Origin: Dirofilaria immitis
Taxonomy: Eukaryota; Nematoda; Chromadorea; Rhabditida; Onchocercidae
Assembly (NCBI GenBank): GCA_024305405.1
Contig: JAKNDB010000105.1
Location: forward strand, 310,001 to 374,000
Length of the DNA stretch: 64,000 nucleotides
Direction of reading: 5' to 3'
The position numbers and the translations under genes are program-made. The notes beneath the pieces were generated by a model. That model was not told where the DNA came from, did not search any database, and worked only from the letters and a program-made list of their open reading frames with translations. Positions 53,358 through 64,000 of the stretch are shown here, in pieces; within the stretch, counting starts at the first letter, position 1, and every line of letters begins with the position of its first letter.

Positions 53358-56300
53358 AAACAGAAATTGCAAATTTAACTAGAATTGGGTATCCTTGATT
53401 AGTTTATTGGTTTAATAGTATTGGTAGGAAGATTTGCTATTTTTTTAATTATTGGTTAATTTGATTTTCTTCTATATTCTCACCTTTTCTATGAGTTTTT
53501 TCTATGTATTACATGTTGTAAAAGTTCTTTCTGGAAGATTAAAAGTCGGAACACAGATTTTATTGTATACTGACATCTTCTAATCATCCATAGGAAATTG
53601 TATTTCATTGTTTGTCAGGAAAGTTTTTTTTTTGGTGTAGTAAAAATGAATCTTGAGTGAGAAAGGCTCTATTTGACTAAGGATTTATTTCTTCTATATT
53701 ATAAAATAAAATCATATAATATCACGTTTAAAATTAGTCGCTTGGATGATTTAGAGATGGATTTGTATAGCTAAATTGAATTGAATTGGAAGGTGTCGGT
53801 TGTTAGCGAGTTGAAAATGATTGCTGACGTTGCATGACTTGCTTGAAATACTGCCAGTTAATCCTTCTTTTTATATCTGTGATTCAAATATGTATAAATC
53901 GTTATAGCACTTCAGATAACTAGCATTGATTTCAATATATCTTAAAGAATGTTGACAAACTTTATTAGAAGATCTAAAGATGGGAGAGCAAAAGGCCCTG
54001 TACTGAGATTTAGATAAATAATTCGTTTATGATAAAGATATTACAAATTTCTATGATTATTTCATCATATTTGTAACATGAAACATCTTATATTCTCAAT
54101 TTTCTGATAATCGTTGGGCATAAATTTTAATTTGTTTTGTGATACTTGTATTTAGACGCATTCATGCATTAACCCCTGTCAACATATATGAAAATTAATT
54201 AAATTCAAGTTTTATTTGTTTACAAAAACATAATCTTAGATGTCCATATTTTTGTATTTTCAGGTATTTATCATGTAATTAATTTCGAATCATAAAAATT
54301 ACGAACTTTAAAAAAATTATTACATCGAGCTGTTAATGACAATGCAGTTACATACTTAATATCCTATGGGTTTTTATACTGCATTAAATCTCAACAAAGA
54401 CAGTTGGAATACAAGTACGGCATCTTGTTTTTAGGCTGGTCATTTATAAATTACGGTTTTGAATGATGCGTAAGGTACTTGCTTTGACGGTGCAATGAAG
54501 TGAGCAAAGTAAAAATGTCCTTTCTTAGAAAATTTTGAAATTACTTTGGAAATATTCAGTTATGAATATATTTCTACCAACCAGATGCAATTTTGATTTG
54601 TGATTTATTCTTTAAGGGAATTTTGAAATCGCCTGGGCGACTCCTTTTCTTTTGGGTCTTTTGATTAACTTTTCTGCATTTGAAGAATAGAAACCTTTAA
54701 TTAGATTCTATGCTAGCGTTGAAGCATCGGCATAATACTAAGATATCACATTTAGTGTTCACCTAATTATACTTTTTTTCATAATAATCCAAGAGGATAT
54801 GATCAACTTTTAAGTTTCTTTTCATGCCTCTCTTCATGCCTCGTGCATTACTCCTATTGTTGAGCCCTGGTGATCATTTCTTGTTACTATCCAAAAGTAT
54901 GTAATTTTTCCATTGTGAAAATTTGGTAATCAGTTGTTAATACCGTGAAGTATGTAATTGTAATCTCATCAAAGATTAAGTTCATATAATAATATCTAAT
55001 ATCCGTCACGAAATTGGATTCCCAGAGTTATTCATTGTCTGGAAACAATCAACAAAATTTCACGCAGATTATAATTAATTTAAGGATTTTTTAGGGTACG
55101 TTCCCAAAAGACAAAGTGAAATGCAAAAATTATTACTATTCAGATTGATTTTGATTTAATTTAATCAATTAATAATTAGTACTAAATTCGTTTGAAATTT
55201 CATGCGGACAGAAAATGAAGTCACTCCATAGCTTTCTCTAAACTGAAGCATTTCGAAATGAATTTAGACTTAGCTTCTTCTTATAAATAGGTTTGGTATA
55301 TTTGTAAATAATAGAGAAATCTGAATAACAACTGACCAAACCATATAAACACTTAAATTCTTATTGAGGTTGATTTCATCCACATCAAAGTCCATCAGGA
55401 ATCCTGCCTGTTATTTCTGCCCAGTTTGGAATTCGAACGAGATATTTAAATAAAGCGAAAATCAATAAAGATTCTAATGAATTATTTTGTGATTGTTTCA
55501 AAAGTTAAACGTAAATATAGAGGGATATTTTTATACAAAACTCATATGGATTGATATGATCCCTTTGCTACTTGAAGATTTAATTATCCATTCGGTATGC
55601 GTTCGTTGTTTGTAATGATGAAGCAGTAAAATAGGATAATGACATTGAAAAGAAAATTGTTGTTGGAAACTTGTTCGACATCATTTCTCTAACAAATTCT
55701 GCGCTTCCAACTGTATCGATGGTTAATTCAACATCCTGTTTAGATTATATTTCTTGTGGGCTTTTCCCTTGAAATAATTTTATCATTCGAGCAATCATCC
55801 TATTTTGAATCATAAGAGATACATATTTCGAAAAATATATGTAGTGATTGATTTCCTTTTATATCAATTTCTTTTTGTTAGATAAATAAATTTAATTTAT
55901 TCATATCATTCTCTTTGATATTATCTTAGTTGCAAACATAATTGCTACTTATCATAAACTTCCGTATTCAATATTGCAAATTTATGTTTAAAACCAAGTA
56001 AAATATTATGATTCGGAATGAAACCAAAGCTTGAAAACTTGCATTTTATTAACTAAAATAGTCGCAAATTTAAGAAATATATAAATTCTTTTCTTTTATT
56101 TAGCAATTAAATTAAAATAATTTTTGTTGAGACATGCGTTTGGCTATTCCAGTAGTAATAATATTGACATTTCTTTTAAAACCAATGTTTTGAAAATTGG
56201 GGATAAATTCACTCACATTAAAGAAATTCATTAAAAAAATTTCAAATTATAGCATTCGTAGACTTTTGGATAAACTTTTGTTATGGATTTTTACTTATGA

Positions 56301-57640
56301 AAAGCAAGTAATGTTTTAAGCATAACGACTTGAAAAATCATAAATTTTTTTGCTGTGATAGGAAGATATTATCACTTTCCCAATTTTTTGAAGTTTGTTT
56401 TTATATTTAAATGCATTACCAAATATAATTTTTAATAATAGTTTTCCACTTTTCGAATAATATTTCTTTTGGATTTTGCTGATTCATAAACGATACTGAC
56501 TATTCTTTCTTTTTTTTAGTGATATAATTTTGGAATGAAATTAATTGAAAATTCATCTAGTAAATTCTTTCATTTATTTCCTACCACAATAGTTATGTTA
56601 ATAATTTAAATGAATTTATTGCAGCGAAAAATTATCATTTCACAAGTTTTTCATATTTTTTTAAAAATCGCTTCAAATAAATTTTTAGAATCCTTCTACT
56701 TTCATTTTAATATAAGTAAATTTTGGTATGGCACTGTCGAGATGGCATGATATATCAATTTACAGTATGATAGCTTATATAATGACTATCAGAACAAATG
56801 AAAAATGAATCAATTTGAAAATTGTCTATTTGCAACATTGCAGTGCTTATGTTTTACACTTCAACTAGAAATAACTTGTTCTTCTTTTGCATAGTAGAAG
56901 AATAATTGTAGTGTATCATATCAGTGACCCGGAAATTTGGTAGTACAAAGATCTTTTTGACAAAGTATTATCAAAAGTATTTTAATGAGAAGTTTGTTTT
57001 CTACTTCAAAATTTACTAAATATATCAATCTTCTTTATTTCTTTTTATTTATTCCTTTGCTTACAATATCTTAAATATTGAAATCATAGGGAAAATTTTT
57101 TAAAATTTTATCCAATTTTAACTTCGCGTATCCATTATTATCAACTGATAAATTCACTTTTCATTTTGCAGAAAGAAATATTTTTAAAAAAATTATTTAA
57201 AGAAAAAACTCGATAACAACACTTTTCATTTTGCAGAAAGAAATATTTTAAAAAAGAAAAAAAACTCGATATTGCAACAGCATGCTGCATATCCCAAAAT
57301 TTCTTTAGTTTCTTATAAATAGTTTTAATTTAGATAAAAATTACATTTTTCTGTGAATAATCGAAGTTGAAAACAAATTGCAAATAATTGTTTTACTGAT
57401 CATAATTGCTATTTGGACCATTAAATTTGAATAACTAACTCCCTTTTAATTTGAGAAAAATTTCCAGTTCATTTTATGCATTAGTAATAAGTCTTTCCGT
57501 TGGCAGCATCTATCTTTAAATAAATGACAGTTTATTTTAACGACCTATTATTTCTGTACAAATTATTAATATCTCTTTTCAAGTAAATTTTTTTTTTTTT
57601 TTAAATGTTCTCATTACAAAATAGAAATGGATATATGCAA
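53358..57640. other. Intergenic stretch after mtEFG2
   Basis: Very AT-rich, with no exon-like segment that I can support. The left end presumably carries the mtEFG2 3' UTR. A 50-60-bp tandem duplication lies near its right end. Confidence 0.55.
57155..57271. repeat. Tandem duplication, about 50-60-bp unit
   Basis: cacttttcattttgcagaaa followed by gaaatatttt and an A-rich stretch ending actcgata occurs at 57155-57215 and 57220-57271. The copies differ mainly in A-run lengths and a short insertion. Confidence 0.9.
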
Positions 57641-57677
57641 GTATGAAATTTTTGATTCATAATGCGATGAAATTCAT

Positions 57678-57840
57678 GTGGATCATATGAATTTCTATGA
57701 AGGAGAGAGTATGAAAGGAATGATCGATCTTGATTTCGATTTCGGGGCCACGATAAACAGCAATTCATCTCAACCTTTTAACCTCATTATCTGCGCTTAC
57801 CCCACTTATTTCGATCAGTTGACAGCTGAGCGTCACGTAA
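57678..57840 (+). other. Exon-like island, unassigned
   Basis: A less AT-rich block with the open frame FYEGESMKGMIDLDFDFGAT, then INSNSSQPFNLIICAYPTYF and DQLTAERH, followed by a possible GTAACT donor at about 57837. A T-rich acceptor (TTTGCAG) near 57900 opens a second short frame (FPRKYIWYLMNIKCKN). Composition suggests coding. I do not recognise the protein, and it may or may not belong to the cysteine-rich gene downstream. Confidence 0.35.
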
Positions 57841-59003
57841 CTTTTTCTACATATATTACCCAATTTTAATTACATTTTTGGATTGATATTACGTTTGCAG
57901 TTTCCTCGGAAGTACATTTGGTATTTAATGAATATTAAATGCAAGAATGTCGAGAATTATTCGAAGCGATTTTCAGCATTTTCCAATTCTATCAAGATTT
58001 GATATGTTTGAAGATGAACATCGATGTTTTCGAGTTTTAATATCTCTCTTCGTATTCGAAAACGATCGATATTGTTGAAGTCAATGATGATTTCTCTTAT
58101 CTTTATTAGTTTAATTATAAATTCTAAAAGCAAACTCATCAAACTATTTTAATAAGCATTCATTTAAAAAGTTGCTGATGTTTATATTATTCATGCCTTT
58201 TAGACTTATTTGATGACTGTTCGGACTGTATTTGCTGAGGAGAATGAAATAGAAAAAGAACATCCATAGAAATGAATTTCAGTACGTAAAGAAATTGAAC
58301 ATGAAAGTTCCTCTCTCCATTTCTCTTTATCCCAAACTACAAAAACTAGTTTTCTCGATCAAATGAAATACCAATGGTTGCAATGGTATACTCCCGAATG
58401 AATGGCAATATTTAGTCCGTATATGTAATACTTTCGGATTTGCTTATTTCATTTCAAGTTTTACTCATTTTTGAGTATTGAGCTATAAAACAAAAGTATA
58501 ATTAAGAGCGACACATTCCAATACGATGAATGTTTTTAAGCATCACTTATTTTGCTTTTTTATAAAGAGTTTAGCGACAGTTTTCTCAGCTGCTTTCAGC
58601 CTAATACTTTTAGCAATGTCGCATAATATTCAATTTTCAAAACTAATTCATTACATTCATGGATATTTTACTCTTTTGCCTTGAATTATCATTGGATCAA
58701 ATTATTTACGCTTGCTTATTCTTAAATAAATCTTTTGATTGTTTAAATGCAATAGAATTAATCACTATTATTTGCAAAACTTTCTAAATGATTGATAACA
58801 TATAATATATTTCCTTATGAGAGCAAGGAAATGTGATCAATCATTTCAACAATTATTCGGAAAACAGAGTAGACTTTGAATTTTGCTTGAGCGTAGAAAT
58901 GAATTAATTACAATTTGTTTTTCCCAATTCCAACTTCCAATTTGATCGAATTCAATTTAATTATTGACATCTTGCATTATTATCCTTTTTTAATCCTATC
59001 GAG

Positions 59004-61879
59004 TTATACGAAAAGTTGTGGAACTTTCGGCAACAATATGAAGCATTGGTTAGAATTGTGCATTGTTGCAGTTGTTTGTACGGTAAGTTAATTTTGTCCA
59101 ATGATTTTTTTATTTTTGTAATTTCTTTCTCCTTGCCATTTATTTTGAAAAATAAGGATCATTACAAACCTAATTTACTCCTTGACTTCTCACATTTCTC
59201 ATCTCTCAAGTTTCAGTGTTGCGATCATTGTCATTAGCATTATTATCAGTCATTACTGAAATAAAAAAGAAAAAAGTTTTTATCACGAAATGTAAAGAAA
59301 AAAAGGATTCGACGTTATTATCTCTGCATGGAAATCAATCTTTGTCTTACAGAGTTGACCTTCATGGTCTGTTGATCCTAATTTAGGTCATATTTACTGG
59401 TAACATTAATGATCAGCGATCTATCATACTATTAAGAGGTAGCAATCAATAAAATTGCTGATGAAGGATTTTCGAAACATTTAGGAATAAATTTAGCGAT
59501 TTAAACTAGATTTCTTCTAACTGTAATTTTGAAAAAGAAAAAAAAGGTCGTGCAATATCGAGATATGATTCTAAAGAGAAAGTTAATTACTTATTCAGTT
59601 GTATATGGTTCAGTATGGAAAATATATATATAGATGTCGTATTCGCATTTCATTATCTAATGTACTTCTAATTTTCGATTAACTAAGGTATAATTTTAGC
59701 TTGGTGCATCGTTTCAGTTTGATTTAAATTATATAATACAATTTTTTGAACTGTCGATTTTTTGGATTGAGTTGAAATCTAAATTAATTTCTGAATTTTG
59801 GTAAAAGCATTGAAACAAATTGTTCAGCAAATATTGGGATTCATTGATAGATGCATGATTTAATGAATGATACAGAGCTGACATAGTTTTTATATAATCA
59901 AAAACGAAGCATTAAGTGTGACTTTTTGAGATCATTCTATTCTATACATTATAAATTGTAAGTCCTCGAAGTTCTTAAATCTTCAATCAAACTAGTTTAA
60001 AATAATCAGTTAAAAGGCTAATTTCGTATTTGTTTTTCTGAAACTTAAAGACTATTTGAAAAACAGAAAAAATACAATCGTAAATTTCTTTTAAAAATTT
60101 TTTGAGGTAATTTATTATTTATAGACATTTGGCTGGTGCCAAAGTTGCTCTTTACCATCAGCCTTTAGCAGTCATATGGAATGCATCAAAAATACTGTTT
60201 CCACTAATTACGGTAGTTTTGAAAAAGAAATCAAAGAACATAATCGGTTAGTTTTCAAACTATTTTATTTTCAAAATATTTCAGCTTAAGCAATTCCCAC
60301 TTCTTGATAATATATCAATGGAATGATTAACTCGGATTCTTAACTGCTTATCATATCAATTCGGTAACTGAATTCTTACAAATTCTCATTCCTCAATAAT
60401 AAATAGCTGATACGGAAAGCTACAGTACTTCCATATTTTCAAGTGACACAATCTTTCTTCTTCATTGATCTCAATAACAAAATTAAAAAATATTTTCTTT
60501 TTATTTGCCTAAATAATCTGCATAATAGCCTTTATGATAAAAATCATTAATCATTTAATTTGACAGTATTGCAATCAAATCATGTTTTGCTCAAACTATT
60601 GCGGAGGAAATCAAGAAAATCGATGCGTTTTAGCGCTCTCCGATTTAGATAGTAAAGCTTGGGATCGCAACGGTCCATTACGTGACTGCTCCATTTGTCG
60701 CACGGTTATTCAAATTTTTTCGAATTTACATCGTCGCTCCACTCTACTTACTATTGCATTTACTCAAAAATAATTAATTATAGTAATTTTGAAGTCATCT
60801 GCGCTAAAATTGAGTTTGTATTTGAGCAGATATACGACCTCTTCGTTATGCAATGCTTCTTTTCACTAGGAAGACAAATTTTTTAAGTATTGCATTAATT
60901 GTCGAAGAATAAAGAGAAAATTATAAGTGATTAAATTCTAACAGTGATATGAATGATCTTAACTAATTTTAGTTCGCTAATGGAGCGATCAAGGCAATGT
61001 TATCAACCTCAGCAGAAGAACAGAAATGTGTACGTAATGAAGTCTCCAAAGCTATAAGAGCGGAAGCAGAATACTGTTTGCGGATGAAGACAAATGATTT
61101 TTCTGGCATTCCTGAATTTCCAGATTTCGAAGAAGGTTCATATCCCTTTAAAGACGAAATGTAAGTATGCAAATGATTCGTATAAAATCTACTTGTCTTT
61201 TGAATTATCAAGTTTATTAATAAGGCAATATTTATCAATCATTTCAGAATCAATTCTATCTCAGATTATATTCTAATCTATAGCCGTCTAGCATTTTGCA
61301 ATGAACGTAAACCGGAACGTGCAGAAGCTACACGACGATGTTTGAAGAATCCGTTTGATGGATATCTTGCAAAACACTGCGACGGTAAATGTTCATTTCA
61401 ATATTGTCCGAAAATTTCTTGAGTTGAAAATTTGAATCGTTTTTATGGAAAAATAATTTTGATAAATTGCAGGGAAAATGAAATTAAAATATGAATAGAA
61501 GTTAAAAGATTACTCTCGCCTAGTTTTTACATAAAAAAGATTCGATATGGGATCTTTAGAATTGGCAAGTATATATTGAATCCAAATTAAGGAGTTAAAG
61601 CAAAACATATATTCTCTTCTTTTAACCTATTTCTTCCCGTAACGTCAATTATTAAAAATTTGGAGATTCAGTTAGATTTCAGAATTTTGACTGATTCTGC
61701 TTGGAAGAATTTAGCACAGTTGAATTATTTGCAGCTCTAAAGAGTTGTGAAAGTCAGATCTCAGATGACTGTCAAAAACAAACTATACAATTGAAGAAAG
61801 CAATTTGCGAATGTGTTGAGAATACTCGATTAGAACTTAAAAACGACTTTCTTCTATTGCGCATGCGATCAGGGATGTT

Positions 61880-61968
<89 letters not shown>

Positions 61969-64000
61969 AAATTATTTGGGTTGCATAGAATGCCGAATAT
62001 TTGTTTAAAATAATAAATCAATGCAAATTTTATAATGAATATGATTTTTCATATTTTCTGGCGTTTCCAGCTTTTCTTCCATATTAACGGTAATTTCAAT
62101 TCTTCACTTTTTAGTTTATATATATGAAAATTTTAGCAAAATTAAACAAATTTTTTCTTCTGTGTCTCCAACTTTCAAAAATTTTGCATATTTTTCCGTA
62201 CATTTTATTAATTTGTTCAGTGATACTCACAATTTTGTATTCGTTCAGCTACGTTTTTATTTAAAAGTTATTTGAAAAAGCCTACTTCAATTTCTCGCTC
62301 CAACATTCATTCAATCTGTTTGAAAAATATTAGGAAAAAATTAGCTTTCTTCTGAGCACATCACGTTAGTTATCAACATATCACACACGACAGAACACTT
62401 AAATATAATGTCTAAGATCCCACATTAATTAATTGAATGAGAAAGTGTTTATAAATAAAGGCGTTAATGTTTCAAATCGAATAGATTGAGGGATACAATC
62501 TGCAATTTTTTTCCAAATTTCAGGATCATAGCCATCTAAATCTAAGAAAATTGAAAAAATAGTACAAAAGAAGAATGCATTATTTTTTGAAGTCTTAGTC
62601 CATTTCTGAAGTAATTCGTTTGACTATATAAAGTTACTATGATTTTAAAGAATCATAGTTGTAAAAACAAGTGTAATGGAAGATATTTCTTTTTTTTCTG
62701 CCGCAAAGAAATAATTATGAAGATTTTATTGATTACTAGAGGACTTAATGTCATAGATGTTATGAGAGAATTATTTGACAATACAACGAGTCAATTGTAG
62801 CAATCAAGGCTTTTAGCAAATAATCCGTCGAAAAAATCTCATTAATCCTATCAAAGTGATAAAGAAGTAGTAAGCTGAAGAAGTTGTTTGAGCTGAACGG
62901 CTGATCGTCGAACTGTCGAGCAAAGTTACATTAGTTAGCACTTCGCTAAATGAATAGACAGAGATGAATCCTTCTTATAATAATAACTCTCTTACAACGT
63001 TCCTAACATTGTTAGCTTGATAATTCGAGAAAAGATAAGAATAACTAATTCATTATATTAGACATTGTAACATTCATTCATTTTATACTCAAAATTTATT
63101 TCCGAATTCCCCATCTATTGAGGATAAGATAGTCGGAGGCAAACATGAGAATTGAACATTGTAATATTCATCATAAGTGATAAGTCATTACAGCATAATA
63201 CCTTGATTATTTGTGCATATTATTCGAAATTATTTCGCTTTTTAAACAACAAGAACATATATTTCTTATATATAGATTTCGTAGTAGAAAAATTTGAGAA
63301 ATTGAAAAATTCGAACAACTTCATAGAAAATTGTCGTTTGAGAATAATTTTTCTTCTAGTTGATTCATATAGATTTTCAGAGTTTTTCTGATTACATTGT
63401 TCGATAAAAATATGTTGCATAGGCTCTTTAAAGGATAAAGTTGAATAAATTACAGAAAAACAACGGAATAAATATCATAGAAAATTTCATCTATCGCCCT
63501 GAATGAACTCAAGATTATCTACGCATTTCTTTATATAAAAATTCTACGTATTTTTTTGCGTAAATTCAAAATTACTATGCACTCTTCTTTTATAAACCTA
63601 AAGTTACCTATGCATTCTTCTTTGCATAAACTCAAGATCATCTTATTTGTATAAACTCAAAATTATCTGAAATGTAGTAATCGTATATTTAAAGTTTCCT
63701 ATTTACGAAATACATCACATGTATATCAATTATTTCTACTACGCATTTTTGGCATATTCAGGTAAGTCAAAGCATATGACTCCATTTGTACTTGTTTTCG
63801 TAATATATATTAGTTGGCATTCACATACTGTAATTATCTATTCCAAGCTATCCCTAGAACTATATGTCTTTGTTCGATCTTGACAAATTCCTGAAAATTT
63901 TCGAGTCTTTTTTAAGCAGTCTTTACGATGGCATATTTCAGGCCGTTGACAATAACGATCGTGGTGCAGCATCAATTGGCGGTGGTAGCAAATTGGATCA
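59004..64000 (+). CDS. Unrecognised cysteine-rich protein, 3' end beyond window
   Basis: Multi-exon plus-strand gene. Likely exons: 59004-59082, 60125-60246, 60567-60704, 60973-61160, 61248-61384, 61708-61880 and 63942-64000 (continues past the window). Phases agree from 60973 onward. The product has paired cysteines and charged helical segments: RIVHCCSCLYG, FGWCQSCSLPSAFSSHMECI, IAIKSCFAQTIAEEIKK, RDCSICRTFANGAIKAM, AEYCLRMKTNDFSGIPEF, RLAFCNERKPERAEATRRCL, ALKSCESQISDDCQKQ, KAICECVENTR. The last partial exon reads AVDNNDRGAASIGGGSKLD. The even spacing of cysteines suggests a disulphide-rich secreted or extracellular protein, but I see no signal peptide and cannot name a family. The phase between 59082 and 60125 does not match, so an exon or base may be missing. 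Exon 60567-60704 needs one extra base. Confidence 0.65.
61882..61966. repeat. (ATT)n microsatellite, about 28 units
   Basis: An uninterrupted TAT/ATT trinucleotide array that begins directly at the intron donor after TTA at 61880 (GTATTATTATT). It gives false poly-Leu and poly-Asn frames on the two strands. Confidence 0.95.
61967..63941 (+). other. Intron of the cysteine-rich gene
   Basis: About 2 kb of AT-rich sequence between exon 61708-61880 (phase 0 end) and the exon starting at 63942 after GCATATTTCAG (phase 0 start). No internal exon was seen. Confidence 0.65.

Noticed and set aside
61772..61969. Poly-Asn (minus) and poly-Leu (plus) proteins
   Set aside because: These are translations of the ATT microsatellite and the adjacent exon; there is no independent coding evidence.
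1..64000. Wolbachia-derived insertion, transposase, CRISPR array or tRNA cluster
   Set aside because: I looked for long bacterial-type frames, repeat-spacer patterns and clover-leaf-like blocks and saw none that I could support by eye. A tRNA or covariance-model scan would be needed to exclude single RNA genes.

Overview
The window looks like nuclear DNA of a parasitic nematode, most likely a filarial or other spirurid worm. It is strongly AT-rich. The genes are broken into many short exons (about 50-270 nt) separated by introns of about 60 nt to 4 kb, with T-rich TTTCAG/TTTTAG acceptors. The recognisable proteins are animal proteins with nematode-like divergence. I saw no bacterial (Wolbachia-type) coding block, transposon ORF, CRISPR array or confident RNA gene.

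Layout: (1) 71-2203, plus: 3' part of CEBPZ/Noc1/Mak21, a ribosome-biogenesis factor. (2) 2204-8600: mostly non-coding, with several exon-like islands that I could not assign. (3) 8601-10069, minus: a complete five-exon T2-type ribonuclease with both active-site motifs. (4) 12804-19883, minus: Ena/VASP (UNC-34 type) from EVH1 to the tetramerisation helix, with a 4-kb intron; the first tiny exon was not found. (5) About 19.9-36.6 kb: a long stretch with no gene I can support. (6) 36600-46974, minus: an inactive rhomboid (iRhom/RHBDF) of about 23 exons. (7) 46975-48505: shared upstream region between two divergent genes. (8) 48506-53357, plus: mitochondrial elongation factor G2 (ribosome recycling). 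(9) 53358-59003: mostly non-coding, with one exon-like island. (10) 59004-64000 and beyond, plus: a multi-exon cysteine-rich protein that I do not recognise.

The genes are functionally unrelated housekeeping, cytoskeletal, membrane-trafficking and organelle genes; there is no sign of a pathway cluster. The most informative pattern is technical or evolutionary. In at least five genes the conserved protein is read in two frames that meet at or near a short run of one base, and the frame is usually restored by one extra base in that run. Splice phases around these exons then agree, which points to run-length undercalling in the assembly; slippage-type decoding is the biological alternative. Separately, the iRhom gene has an in-frame TGA inside a conserved segment, and mtEFG2 uses a GC-AG intron.
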